From an uncultured Kangiella sp. (GTDB taxonomy: Bacteria > Pseudomonadota > Gammaproteobacteria > Enterobacterales > DSM-103792), in the NCBI GenBank assembly GCA_946481205.1, contig CAMLNB010000169.1, forward strand, positions 1-7,552: DNA of 7,552 nucleotides, in the 5' to 3' direction. Made by a program: the position numbers and the translations under genes. Below the pieces are notes generated by a model. It made no database searches, was not told where the DNA came from, and saw only the letters and a list, made by a program, of their open reading frames with translations. Of the stretch, positions 1 to 7,428 are shown in pieces; the first letter of the stretch is position 1; every line of letters begins with the position of its first letter.

Positions 1-126
1 GATGCCTATCGCGAGCTGGGTCTGCAGTTGATGACCGAGATCATCGGCGAAGGCGGCAAACCCGGAGTGGCAGAACTGTTCAAACGCGCCGGCGATCTGC
101 TCGCGGCGGAGGCGAAAAGCAATTGA
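1..126 (+). CDS. 3' end of an unidentified protein (41 codons plus stop)
   Basis: Reading frame 1 is open from the first base to a TGA at 124-126 and encodes 41 residues ending in AEAKSN. The frame has coding-like codon use, with mostly G or C in third positions. The peptide looks helical and amphipathic, rich in Leu, Glu, Ala and Lys, with a Gly-rich turn (GEGGKPG). It would suit the C-terminal helices of a small soluble protein such as a transcriptional regulator, but no diagnostic motif remains and I do not recognise the family. It converges on the minus-strand genes, so it is not part of the kynurenine operon. Frame 3 is also open for a stretch, but its product is Arg-rich and looks like a shadow. 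Confidence 0.6.
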   Translation, partial: DAYRELGLQLMTEIIGEGGKPGVAELFKRAGDLLAAEAKSN

Positions 127-162
127 AACTGCTGGACTACGTCGGTTGAGTTTCGGCGAGTA

Positions 163-186
163 CCCCGCAGACGTGTCGTCGCGGGG
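163..186. terminator. GC-rich stem-loop between convergent genes
   Basis: CCCCGC at 163-168 pairs with GCGGGG at 181-186. After a single bulged A169, GACG (170-173) pairs with CGTC (177-180) around a TGT loop. That gives ten base pairs, nine of them G-C. It starts 36 bases after the stop of the plus-strand gene and lies downstream of the minus-strand operon, a position that suits a terminator or 3'-end protection of either transcript. No T-tract follows on either strand, so it is not a textbook intrinsic terminator. The rest of the 127-301 gap shows nothing I can name. Confidence 0.4.
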
Positions 187-301
187 GCTATAGCGGAAGG
201 CTGGTGGTGAAAGGCAGCTCGTGAAAGATTGGCGGCGATAGTTCGTCGTTAAACAGGGAAGGCGGCGAGGGGTGTCGTCCGTTCCGTTTGGCGTTGAGCG
301 T

Positions 302-901
302 TCAGCACTTGAGGTACTTCCAGTTCTTGACCTTGCCTTCAGCCAACCATTCGATGGCGGTTGCCAGTCGTTTCTGCCGGGTCTCCTCGCGCTTGGCCTC
401 GGTCAGCCACTCGATGTACTCCTTCTGGTTCGAGTAGCTGAAACCGCTGAACGTTGCGGCAGCTTGTTTGTTCTTTTTCAGCGCTGCCTGCAGATCCGCC
501 GGTACGATCAATGCGGTCTTGGCTTTGGCAGTGACGCGCGCCGGTTTGATCCCGGCATCGGTGAGCGCCATCGCTTGCTTGATCACGCTGCTGATGCGCC
601 GGTCCGATGGCAGATCGCTCAGCGCGGCGATGCGGCCGAACTGGCCCATCGCGCTCTTGTCCGGATCGTCACCAAACAATTCCTTCTCGCGCCAGAAGCC
701 GAACGTGCAGTGCTGTTTGAACGCGGCCATGCCGCACATCAGCTGATCGCCGTAGAGAAAATGTGGTGTGCCCCACTTGATGGCTTCCTGCACGTCGGGG
801 CAGGCTTTGTGCACCAAGGCGCGCAGATGCCGCAGTATCGGCTGGGCAAACTCAGCCGACTTGGCGATATAGGCATCGACTCTCGGATCGGTTTTGGCCA
901 T
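302..901 (-). CDS. DUF1801 / YdeI (OmpD-associated) family protein
   Basis: This is a 199-residue soluble protein with two recognisable parts. Residues about 1-115 resemble the DUF1801 (YdhG-like) fold: an N-terminal helix pair, then the segment EAIKWGTPHFLY (39-50) and the strand CTFGFW (65-70). Residues about 135-199 match the C-terminal YdeI/OmpD-associated helical region, with NKQAAATFSGFS, the Y-x-x-W-L-x-E-A-K-R-x-E-T-R segment at 162-175, and a following helix ending AEGK. Members are widespread and called 'bacteriocin-protection, YdeI/OmpD-associated', but the biochemical role is not established. There is no signal peptide or membrane segment. The start codon lies 35 bases after the KMO stop, with only a weak purine stretch (AGCAGGG) nearby. 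It may be the last gene of the operon or a neighbour transcribed on its own. No link to tryptophan catabolism is evident from the sequence. Confidence 0.85.
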   Translation of the reverse strand: MAKTDPRVDAYIAKSAEFAQPILRHLRALVHKACPDVQEAIKWGTPHFLYGDQLMCGMAAFKQHCTFGFWREKELFGDDPDKSAMGQFGRIAALSDLPSDRRISSVIKQAMALTDAGIKPARVTAKAKTALIVPADLQAALKKNKQAAATFSGFSYSNQKEYIEWLTEAKREETRQKRLATAIEWLAEGKVKNWKYLKC

Positions 902-936
902 GCCCTGCTCTGCTGCGTCATCTACCTCGGCAAACG

Positions 937-2283
937 CTAAGCTAACTTTTGCTGAATCAATTTTTCCGCCAATGCGTAATCCACCTGCTCCGGCCGTTCT
1001 ATCGTGTCACACAGCGTGGCCAGAATGTCATCATTGATCCGACCGCGCCGCAGCGCTTCCGCATATGGAATGTGCTGGAACATCACCATCGAATAGCGCG
1101 GACTGAATTTTTCCGGCCAGCGGTTCTCCAGTTCAAAGCCAACGGTTTTCTTCAGCTGGAACTTCGGATCACGTACCGTTGCGCGCATCTCAACATAGTT
1201 CTCCTGCGCCATCAGCGCAATCGCTTCGGCATTGGCTTTGCGTGCGGCCTCGTATGCGGCGAACACGTCGCTCCAGTTGTCGTTGTGCTCGTCGAGCAGA
1301 CGATTCAAATCGAAGCAGTCTTCAAAACCACAGTTCATGCCCTGGCCATGGAACGGCACGATGGCATGAGCGGCATCGCCAATCAGCAATGCCTTGCCGG
1401 GGATCGTCCAGTTGGGGCAGTGCACGGTGCCGAGAAAGCCGGTCGGATTGCGGAAATAGGTTTCGGCGGCATCCGGCATCAGCTCCAAGGCATCGGCAAA
1501 GTTCTGCTGGAAGAATGTCGTAAAGCTGGCATGGTCATGCAACGCCGCAAAACTGACGGCGCCCTGATCCGGCGCGAACAGCGTCATGGTAAAGCTGCCG
1601 TCATTGTTCGGCAGGCCGATCATCATGAAATCACCGCGTGGCCAGATATGCAGCGCGTTCTTCTCGATCTGGAAGCGGCCTCCCGGCCCGGCGGCAATGG
1701 TCAATTCTTTGTACGAGTGAAACAGCTTTTCTTCGATGCTGGCAACGCCATGCTGCTGGTCGATGGCCTTGCGCACCACCGAACCGCCACCATCGGCACC
1801 GATCAATAGCTCGAATGCTGCCTCCTGTACCGTACCGGTTTGTTCGTGCTTCAGTCGAATACGTTGGCTGGCAAAGTCGATCTGTTCAATGCCGGTGTCA
1901 AATACGATCCGGACTTTGCCGGTCGCTTCAGCGGCGGTCATCAGCAGCTTGTTCAATTCACCACGCGATACCGAATAAATCACTTCGTGTGGACGATGAC
2001 CATACGGCACCAACAGCGTTTGACCTTGCTCGTCATGTAGCATGCGGCCGGTCATCGGGATGATGATGTCGCGCACCTGTTGCATCAGGCCCAGCTCTTC
2101 CAAGGGCCGGATGCCGCGATTGGCCAGCGCTAGGTTGATCGAGCGGCCGGCGCTGATCGCGGTTGCCCGCATATCGGGGCGTTTTTCGTAAATCGTGACG
2201 GTGTAGCCGCGTCGGGCCAGGTAAATCGCCAGCAGCGAACCGACCAGGCCGGCGCCAATCAGGGTGATGTGTTGTGGTTTCAT
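937..2283 (-). CDS. kmo: Kynurenine 3-monooxygenase (FAD-dependent)
   Basis: This enzyme hydroxylates L-kynurenine to 3-hydroxy-L-kynurenine using NADPH, O2 and FAD. The 448-residue product has the aromatic-hydroxylase layout. The N-terminal dinucleotide fold carries G10-x-G12-x-x-G15, ending in the acidic strand TIYEKR. The second FAD/NADPH motif is GADGGGSVVRK (162-172). The GD motif is GDAAHAIVPFHGQGMNCGFED (302-322). R80 and Y94 sit 14 residues apart, as do the substrate-carboxylate-binding Arg and Tyr of known KMOs (R85 and Y99 in the human enzyme). The C-terminus ends soon after the last helical region and shows no hydrophobic anchor, unlike the mitochondrial enzyme; this fits the soluble bacterial form. 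The ATG follows the kynU stop by 19 bases with a weak AAGG nearby, so coupling to kynU is likely. It is the last kynurenine gene of the operon. Confidence 0.96.
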   Translation of the reverse strand: MKPQHITLIGAGLVGSLLAIYLARRGYTVTIYEKRPDMRATAISAGRSINLALANRGIRPLEELGLMQQVRDIIIPMTGRMLHDEQGQTLLVPYGHRPHEVIYSVSRGELNKLLMTAAEATGKVRIVFDTGIEQIDFASQRIRLKHEQTGTVQEAAFELLIGADGGGSVVRKAIDQQHGVASIEEKLFHSYKELTIAAGPGGRFQIEKNALHIWPRGDFMMIGLPNNDGSFTMTLFAPDQGAVSFAALHDHASFTTFFQQNFADALELMPDAAETYFRNPTGFLGTVHCPNWTIPGKALLIGDAAHAIVPFHGQGMNCGFEDCFDLNRLLDEHNDNWSDVFAAYEAARKANAEAIALMAQENYVEMRATVRDPKFQLKKTVGFELENRWPEKFSPRYSMVMFQHIPYAEALRRGRINDDILATLCDTIERPEQVDYALAEKLIQQKLA

Positions 2284-2302
2284 GAACAGGGCCTTGGCTG
2301 AT

Positions 2303-3574
2303 TTAGGCTTGTACGGTTTTTTTCAGAATCTGCACAAAGCGCCAGACATCTTCAAAGCTGTTGTACAGCGGCGCTGGTGCGGCCCGCATCACGTTCGGCT
2401 CGCGGAAGTCGCAGGTCACGCCCTGATCTTCCAGTTTCTGTTGTACTTGCTTGGCAGTCTGGCCATGCAGCTTGACGGTCAATGACAATTGCGCGCCATG
2501 CCGACGCGGTTCGAACGGCGTCAGCACATGAATGGCGTCACCGAGTTCTTGTTCGAGTAGCCAGCGCAGATAGCCGGTCAGCTCCAGCGATTTCTTGCGC
2601 AGCGGATGCATGCCGCCAGCGTCCATAAAGGTATCGAGCGAGGCGCGCACCGCGGCGAGCGACAGAATTGGCGGATTCGACAACTGCCAAGCCTCGGCCG
2701 TCGGGATGGCATCGAACTCCGGTCCCATCTGAAAGCGAATCGATTTGTTCTGGCCCCACCAGCCGTGAAAGCGCGGCAAATCCTTGCCAAGATGGCGTTC
2801 GTGGACAAACGCGCCGGCCACCGAGCCGGGACCGCTGTTCAAATATTTGTACGAACACCAGGCCGCGAAATCGACATTCCAGTCGTGCAGGTTCAGCACG
2901 ATATTGCCGACGGCGTGCGCCAGATCAAAACCAACGGTGGCCCCGACACCGTGGCCGGCTTCGGCAATCGCCGCCATGTCGAGCACTTCACCAGTGTAGT
3001 ACTGCACACCCGGCAGCAGGATCAGCGCCAGTTGTTTGCCCTCGCGCTTGATGAGCTCCACCAAATCTTCCTGGCGCAGGCAGTCTTCACCGGCGCGTGG
3101 CTTGGCCAGCACCAAAGCTTCTTTCGGGTCGAGGCCGTGGAAGCGCAGCTGCGATTCGACCGCGTAGTGATCGGAAGGGAAGGCATGATCCTCGATCAGA
3201 ATCTTGAACCGCTCCTTGCTCGGCCGAAAAAAGCTGACCATCAACAAATGCAGATTGGCGGTCAGCGAGTTCATGCAGACCACTTCCTGCGGCAGCGCGC
3301 CGACCAGCTTGGCCGAGGCTTCAGTCAGGAACTCGTGATACGGCAGCCAGGAATGTTTGGCAGCGAAATGGCCTTTGACGCCAAGCTGCTGCCAATCTTT
3401 CAGCAACTCATCGACATAATCGGCAGTGCGTTTCGGTTGCAGACCAAGTGAGTTGCCGCACAGGTAAATTTCATCGTGACCCTGATGCCGTGGAATATGA
3501 AACTGATGCCGCATCGGATGCAGCGGGTCAGCGCCATCGAGTTTTTGGGCAAACGCGAGATTGTTCTCAAGCAT
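2303..3574 (-). CDS. kynU: Kynureninase (PLP-dependent)
   Basis: Kynureninase hydrolyses 3-hydroxykynurenine (or kynurenine) to 3-hydroxyanthranilate (or anthranilate) plus L-alanine. The 423-residue length is normal for the family. The aminotransferase-class-V PLP site is clear: FDLAH at 216-220 supplies the Asp that pairs with the pyridine nitrogen (D217), and CSYKYLNSGPG at 240-250 carries the PLP lysine K243. Other family landmarks are LCGNSLGLQP (38-47), MNSLTANLHLLM (101-112), HAFPSD (130-135) and GWWGQ (271-275). The ATG lies inside the end of the upstream cyclase gene (8-base overlap) with GGAGA at 3581-3585, 6 bases upstream. This supports both the start choice and translational coupling. 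With KMO downstream and the dioxygenase upstream, 3-hydroxykynurenine is the likely physiological substrate. Confidence 0.97.
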   Translation of the reverse strand: MLENNLAFAQKLDGADPLHPMRHQFHIPRHQGHDEIYLCGNSLGLQPKRTADYVDELLKDWQQLGVKGHFAAKHSWLPYHEFLTEASAKLVGALPQEVVCMNSLTANLHLLMVSFFRPSKERFKILIEDHAFPSDHYAVESQLRFHGLDPKEALVLAKPRAGEDCLRQEDLVELIKREGKQLALILLPGVQYYTGEVLDMAAIAEAGHGVGATVGFDLAHAVGNIVLNLHDWNVDFAAWCSYKYLNSGPGSVAGAFVHERHLGKDLPRFHGWWGQNKSIRFQMGPEFDAIPTAEAWQLSNPPILSLAAVRASLDTFMDAGGMHPLRKKSLELTGYLRWLLEQELGDAIHVLTPFEPRRHGAQLSLTVKLHGQTAKQVQQKLEDQGVTCDFREPNVMRAAPAPLYNSFEDVWRFVQILKKTVQA

Positions 3575-4394
3575 GTTGGGTCTCCACAGGAATCAGGAAC
3601 GGCCGGCTGGGTGCAACATCGAGTTCAAAAGCCGGCACTTGCAAATTGAGCAGATAGACGCCGTCGCGAACGGCATCCGGGGCAAAAATCATTTCGGTTA
3701 CGGTGCGCTGCTGCGCCACTGTGGGCGCCGGACCATGACTGTCTTCGGTGACATCCCAGAATAGGTGATGCGCAGTCAGGTGGCCGTTGTCGTGCATCTT
3801 GTCCAGCGACGGAAAATCGACCAGCAAGTGCTGGACGCCACGCATGCGCAGGTATTGCATGGCTTCGCGGGTGAAAAACGGCGGCTGATGGCTATCGCCA
3901 TAACGGGCCACCTGCTTGTCGCGGCCGTTCGGCAAGGTGCGCACCACCAGTGCTGCGAGCCAGTCGTTGCCGATAACATCGAGCGCCCGTTGCAAGGTCG
4001 CAGCGGTGATCACCTGATCGTTCGGTGCCAGCACCGGCGTGTAGTGATCACTGCACTGATTGGCGGCGACCGGGTTGACCGAGATCAGCGTTGCCGGCAC
4101 CAGCAGATCGCGCAGGCTGTGATTGACCGAGTGCAACTCATTGACGATATGGCTGACCGATTCGGTGTGGGTGCCATTGCAATGTGGGTTCAGGCTCAGC
4201 TCTGGCACATTGCAGCTGCCGCCTTTGCGGGTATCGCCAATCCAGCTGCCGGCTTGCATCGGTTTGCTGCTGGCAACGGCGGCGCCGAAATGATTCGGTT
4301 GCGGGCCATTGAAATGCAGCGGAATCGCCAGCGATACCGCTTCGCTGTGCCGGACCAGAAAATGCTGGCCCGCAATCTGCACGGTGAGTTTCAT
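3567..4394 (-). CDS. Cyclase-family metal-dependent hydrolase, candidate kynurenine formamidase (KynB-like)
   Basis: The product has 275 residues and belongs to the cyclase/KynB superfamily of metal hydrolases. In this pathway the missing activity would be N-formylkynurenine to kynurenine plus formate. The metal motif is present but altered: residues 70-82 read PHCNGTHTESVSH, against the usual HxGTHxDxPxH. Glu78 replaces the Asp, Ser79/Val80 stand where the A-P usually is, and the His before GTH is displaced by one residue (H71), leaving Cys72 in its usual place. Later landmarks persist: VDFPSLD (192-198), the His pair H209-H210, and E234 as a possible second-sphere or metal ligand. A region of about 60 residues precedes the motif, making the protein longer than typical KynB (about 210 residues). 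There is no signal peptide. The start lies 29 bases after the ACMSD stop with no clear Shine-Dalgarno; the 3' end overlaps kynU by 8 bases. Function is inferred from context, and another amide or lactone hydrolase is possible. Confidence 0.78.
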   Translation of the reverse strand: MKLTVQIAGQHFLVRHSEAVSLAIPLHFNGPQPNHFGAAVASSKPMQAGSWIGDTRKGGSCNVPELSLNPHCNGTHTESVSHIVNELHSVNHSLRDLLVPATLISVNPVAANQCSDHYTPVLAPNDQVITAATLQRALDVIGNDWLAALVVRTLPNGRDKQVARYGDSHQPPFFTREAMQYLRMRGVQHLLVDFPSLDKMHDNGHLTAHHLFWDVTEDSHGPAPTVAQQRTVTEMIFAPDAVRDGVYLLNLQVPAFELDVAPSRPFLIPVETQHA

Positions 4395-4423
4395 AATGTT
4401 GGTTTATCCACGTCTGATACCCG

Positions 4424-5437
4424 TTAACCCATGAAATGCGCTTTCGGCAGATTGAGCCACTCCAGTGCGGTGCCGTGCAGCAGCCTCGCCCGGATGCTGT
4501 CATCACTGAAGGTTTCCCGGATCAATTGCCCCGGCTGCAATTCGCCGAGTGGGAAGGGGTAATCGGTGCCGAGCGCCAAGCGATCCGCGCCAACCAGATC
4601 GACCACATATTTCAATGCCAGCGGATCGTGCACCAGCGTATCGAGGTAGATGCGTTTCAGGTAATCACGCGGGTTGACGTTGTTATCGACGGCGCAGAGA
4701 TCAGGGCGTGCTTCAAAGCCGTGCACAATACGGCCGATGGTATGCGGGAAGCTGCCACCGCCATGCGCGAACGCGATGCGCAGTTTCGGTAGGCGCTCCA
4801 GCACACCCCCGAAAATCATTGAGGTGATCGCCAGACAGGTTTCGGCCGGCATGCCAACCAGCCACTGTGCCCAGTACTGGCCCAGGCGATCTTTGCCGAA
4901 CATGTCCCAGGGGTGCACAAACACACAAGCACCGAGATCCTGTGCTGCAGCGAAAATATCGAACAGCGCTGGGTCGTTCAGGTTCTTGCCATTGATATTG
5001 GAGCCGATCTGGATGCCGGGAAAGTTCAGCTCTTTGACGCAGCGCTCCAGCTCCTGAATGGCGAGCTTGGTGTCCTGCATCGGCACGGTGCCGAGACCGA
5101 TAAAGCGGCGTGGATGTTCGGCGACAACGCCAGCGATGTGGTCGTTCAGCAGTCGCGACAGATCGAGTGCGTGTTCCGGCTTGGCCCAATAACTGAACAT
5201 CACTGGCACGGTCGACAAGACTTGAATATGGACGCCGTGCTGATCGCACTCCTGCAAACGCACGCCACCATCCCAACAGTTGCTGTCGATCTTGCGGAAG
5301 AATTTGCCGTCCTGAACCATGTTGGCGCAGCCGGGCCCGCAGTGCTCCAGCTGGATGAAGCCACCATAACCGTAGCGCTCTTTCAGGTTCGGCCAATCGC
5401 GCGGCAGGATATGGGTGTGGATGTCGATGGTTAGCAT
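4424..5437 (-). CDS. nbaD: 2-amino-3-carboxymuconate-6-semialdehyde decarboxylase (ACMSD)
   Basis: ACMSD removes the carboxyl group from ACMS to give 2-aminomuconate 6-semialdehyde, which prevents spontaneous cyclisation to quinolinate. The 337-residue length matches bacterial and human ACMSD (about 335). It is an amidohydrolase-2 TIM barrel with the zinc ligands in the expected order: H7 and H9 in the first strand (IDIHTH), H175 in [11 protein letters not shown]225 in [10 protein letters not shown] as the catalytic-site histidine, and D292 in [11 protein letters not shown]48 in the KFFRKID segment, followed by NCWD, fits the substrate-binding arginine region. The gene starts 3 bases after the dioxygenase stop, so the two enzymes that make and consume the unstable ACMS are presumably co-translated. 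Its presence marks the operon as catabolic rather than for NAD synthesis. Motif spacing makes ACMSD more likely than a related decarboxylase such as gamma-resorcylate decarboxylase. Confidence 0.95.
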   Translation of the reverse strand: MLTIDIHTHILPRDWPNLKERYGYGGFIQLEHCGPGCANMVQDGKFFRKIDSNCWDGGVRLQECDQHGVHIQVLSTVPVMFSYWAKPEHALDLSRLLNDHIAGVVAEHPRRFIGLGTVPMQDTKLAIQELERCVKELNFPGIQIGSNINGKNLNDPALFDIFAAAQDLGACVFVHPWDMFGKDRLGQYWAQWLVGMPAETCLAITSMIFGGVLERLPKLRIAFAHGGGSFPHTIGRIVHGFEARPDLCAVDNNVNPRDYLKRIYLDTLVHDPLALKYVVDLVGADRLALGTDYPFPLGELQPGQLIRETFSDDSIRARLLHGTALEWLNLPKAHFMG

Positions 5438-5440
5438 GGC

Positions 5441-5980
5441 TTATTTCACCGCCAACTTGTTCACCGCCGGCGCCACCGTGCCGCACTGCTTGCAGGTGCG
5501 CTTTTCTTCACTGGCCAGGTAGCGCTCAAACACCGGCAGAAAATCTTTCTCAACGCTGCGCAACGTGAAGTATTCCTCGTACAGCTTGTTGTCGCAGTGA
5601 TCACAGAACCACATCAGGCCATCTTGCTCGTGCGGCAGCCGCTTGCGTTCGACCACCAGGCCAATCGAATTGGCGTAACGCACCGGTGAGTGCGGTACTT
5701 TGGCTGGCAGCAGGAAAATCTCGCCGGCCTTGATCGGGTAGTTGACCCGCTTGCCGTCCTGAATGGTCATCAGCAGCATCTCGCCTTCGAGCTGGTAGAA
5801 AAACTCCGGCCCTTCGTCATAGTGGTAATCCTTGCGGCCGTTCGGGCCGCCGACCACCATCACGATAAATTCGTCGTTTTCAAACACCTGCTTGTTGCAG
5901 ACCGGCGGTTGGAGGAGGTGCCGGTGCTCGGCAATCCATTGCTGAAAATTGAACGGTGGCAGAATCGGTGGTGTCATCAT
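5441..5980 (-). CDS. nbaC: 3-hydroxyanthranilate 3,4-dioxygenase
   Basis: This cupin-fold non-haem iron dioxygenase opens 3-hydroxyanthranilate to 2-amino-3-carboxymuconate semialdehyde. The 179-residue length is typical of the bacterial single-cupin form. The catalytic iron ligands are H53, E59 and H97, in [13 protein letters not shown] and KVPHSP. R49, R101 and E111 lie where the family binds substrate. The bacterial enzyme's second, rubredoxin-like iron site is intact: C126-x-x-C129 (CDHC) and C163-x-x-C166 (CKQC). The gene begins with two consecutive ATG codons. The first shares an ATGA with the end of the upstream hydrolase gene (4-base overlap), which favours coupled translation from that codon; the second ATG is possible. 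It is followed after 3 bases by the ACMSD gene. Confidence 0.97.
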   Translation of the reverse strand: MMTPPILPPFNFQQWIAEHRHLLQPPVCNKQVFENDEFIVMVVGGPNGRKDYHYDEGPEFFYQLEGEMLLMTIQDGKRVNYPIKAGEIFLLPAKVPHSPVRYANSIGLVVERKRLPHEQDGLMWFCDHCDNKLYEEYFTLRSVEKDFLPVFERYLASEEKRTCKQCGTVAPAVNKLAVK

Positions 5981-6834
5981 GGCGTTCCGCTGGTGGTGTT
6001 GGTGTGCAACTGGTTTTGCAGCGCCAGAAACTGGCTGACAAAGCGCGGTTGTTTCAGCGCGCTGTTGTGGTCCAGATCCGGCACTTCGAGGTAATCGTGG
6101 TAGCTGGTTTTGGTGGCAGCGGCATACAGCTTGCGCGACAGTGCTGGGGGTGTCAGCCGGTCGTGTTCACCGACCACAATCAACAGCGGCGCGGTCAGCT
6201 CGGCGACATTGTTCAGGTTATTGATGGCCTGCAATTTTGGTTCGATCACGACATCGATAAACGGCTTGGCGAACCACGGCGTGGTAGCCGCCGCCCATTG
6301 ATCGGCATTGGTCGCACTGCCTTCGAGCACCAACGCCGCCAGCGGCCGGTGCTTGCCGACATGGCCGGCAATAAAACTGCCCAGTGAAAAACCATGGACG
6401 ATGATCGGTTGGCCCGGCAATTCACGGCTGACTGCATCGAAGGTGCTCAAGCCATCACTGAACAAGGTTTCGATGCTCGGCTCGCCTTCGCTATCGCCGT
6501 AGCCGCGGTGATCGATCATGATCAGGTTCACGCCAAGCTTGCTGTAACCCTCGGCGACATGGCGGCCGGATTGCTGCATACGAAAATTGTTGCCACCGAA
6601 ATACAGCACCGTGGACTTCGCGGCCGGGTGTTGCAGGATCTGGCCCGCCAACCGAGTGCCATCAGCAGCGGTGACAGTCAGTGCGCGCAGCGCATAGCCG
6701 GGGGCAATGCTGTCAATGTTGTTGGCGGTGACTTCCTTGTCTGGCAACAGCAGCTGCTTTTCCGAAACCGTGATCGTCATGCAGCCGCTCAACAGGCTGA
6801 TCAGCAGCGGCAGCAACAGCATTCCTTTCTTCAT
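5977..6834 (-). CDS. Predicted lipoprotein alpha/beta hydrolase, substrate unknown
   Basis: The frame is open to an ATG at 6888, but the ATG at 6834 is the better start. It has AAGGAA at 6841-6846 with 6-base spacing, and it opens a clean lipoprotein signal: MKK, a hydrophobic stretch, then lipobox LLSGC with the lipidated cysteine at residue 18. Residue 19 is Met, not Asp, so outer-membrane sorting is plausible. The mature part is a serine alpha/beta hydrolase. It shows YFGGNN (78-83) as an oxyanion-hole region, [10 protein letters not shown] (108-117), nucleophile elbow GFSLG with S150, D225 in [10 protein letters not shown], and H256 in DLDHNS. This resembles the BEM46/YfhR-like group more than the AFMID-type kynurenine formamidases, which carry an HGG-x-W motif not seen here. 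It lies between the RidA and dioxygenase genes and overlaps the latter by ATGA, so it is firmly in the operon. The product should be outside the cytoplasm, away from the other enzymes, and its substrate cannot be read from sequence. Confidence 0.88.
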   Translation of the reverse strand: MKKGMLLLPLLISLLSGCMTITVSEKQLLLPDKEVTANNIDSIAPGYALRALTVTAADGTRLAGQILQHPAAKSTVLYFGGNNFRMQQSGRHVAEGYSKLGVNLIMIDHRGYGDSEGEPSIETLFSDGLSTFDAVSRELPGQPIIVHGFSLGSFIAGHVGKHRPLAALVLEGSATNADQWAAATTPWFAKPFIDVVIEPKLQAINNLNNVAELTAPLLIVVGEHDRLTPPALSRKLYAAATKTSYHDYLEVPDLDHNSALKQPRFVSQFLALQNQLHTNTTSGTP

Positions 6835-6840
6835 CGTCCT

Positions 6841-6846
6841 TTCCTT
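6841..6846 (-). promoter_or_regulatory. Ribosome-binding site deciding the lipoprotein hydrolase start
   Basis: AAGGAA on the minus strand lies 6 bases before the ATG at 6834. That start puts the signal peptide at the true N-terminus; the longer frame from 6888 would bury it behind 18 polar residues. Confidence 0.7.
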
Positions 6847-6866
6847 CGGCTGGCGGGACATGTCGT

Positions 6867-7286
6867 TCAATCGACGGTGGCAATGCATTTCAGTTCAATC
6901 GCGATTGGGGTCGGCAAGCTCAGGATCTCGACCGTGGTCCGGCACGGCGGATTGGTATGGAAGTATTCCGCCCAGAGTTTGTTGTAGATCGCGAAGTCGC
7001 GTTTCATGTTGGTCAGGTACACGGTGACATCGACCAGATTCTCCCAGCGCGAGCCGGAGGCTTCCAACACCGTGCGGACGTTCTCAAACACCGAGCGGCA
7101 CTGTGCTTCGATGTCGCTGAACTGGATGCCGCCATCGGCATTGAGCACGACACCGGGAATATCCTTCGTGCCTTTCTTGCGCGGGCCAATGCCGGACAGA
7201 AACAGCAGGTTGCCAACGCGGCGGGCATGCGGGTAAGCGCCGACCGGCTCTGGCGCCTTGTCGGAATGGATGGCGTTCTGGCTCAT
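6867..7286 (-). CDS. RidA-family protein, probable 2-aminomuconate deaminase
   Basis: This is a 139-residue single-domain RidA/YjgF-family protein. The family hydrolyses enamine/imine compounds as trimers; in kynurenine and nitrobenzoate pathways a member converts 2-aminomuconate to 4-oxalocrotonate plus ammonia. Seen here are PVGAYPHARR (14-23) leading into the strand LLFLSGIGPR (27-36), VDVTVYLTNM (85-94), and PPCRTTVE (113-120). R116 matches the carboxylate-binding Arg105 of E. coli RidA, and E131 lies 15 residues later, as Glu120 does there. The residue two after the Arg is Thr rather than the Cys107 of E. coli RidA, so it is not a plain RidA copy. The ATG at 7286 is preferred over the upstream in-frame ATG at 7316: AGAGG at 7294-7298 lies 7 bases upstream, and the protein then starts at the usual family position. 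It is the first gene of the operon, 32 bases ahead of the hydrolase. A general imine-scavenging role is the alternative. Confidence 0.85.
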   Translation of the reverse strand: MSQNAIHSDKAPEPVGAYPHARRVGNLLFLSGIGPRKKGTKDIPGVVLNADGGIQFSDIEAQCRSVFENVRTVLEASGSRWENLVDVTVYLTNMKRDFAIYNKLWAEYFHTNPPCRTTVEILSLPTPIAIELKCIATVD

Positions 7287-7293
7287 CGAGGAA

Positions 7294-7298
7294 CCTCT
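7294..7298 (-). promoter_or_regulatory. Ribosome-binding site deciding the RidA start
   Basis: AGAGG on the minus strand sits 7 bases before the ATG at 7286. It selects that codon over the in-frame ATG at 7316. Confidence 0.65.
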
Positions 7299-7428
7299 TG
7301 TTGGTGAGGCCGGCACGGACCGGCGAGTACAAGGTAAAGACAGCGTGGCGCTAAGGCCGGATGTACAACAAGACAGGCTTACAGCATAGCGCTGCAGCCC
7401 AGGACAACGTCAGGCAGGAAAGCATTTG

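Noticed and set aside
272..940. 222-codon plus-strand open frame across the DUF1801 gene
   Set aside because: Its antisense partner is a recognisable two-part YdeI-type protein; the plus-strand product has no family features and covers the gap and the kmo end.
949..1809. 286-codon plus-strand open frame opposite kmo
   Set aside because: The opposite strand encodes an intact KMO with all FAD motifs; the long antisense frame is a product of GC-rich codon use.
2606..3451. 281-codon plus-strand open frame opposite kynU
   Set aside because: It is a shadow of kynureninase, rich in Arg, Gln and His, with no recognisable domain.
4713..5486. 257-codon minus-strand frame overlapping ACMSD in another frame
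   Set aside because: The product is Arg-rich and low in hydrophobic order, while the ACMSD frame carries all metal ligands.
6835..6888. N-terminal extension of the hydrolase from the ATG at 6888
   Set aside because: The added 18 residues are polar and would bury a clear lipoprotein signal; the ATG at 6834 has the good ribosome-binding site.
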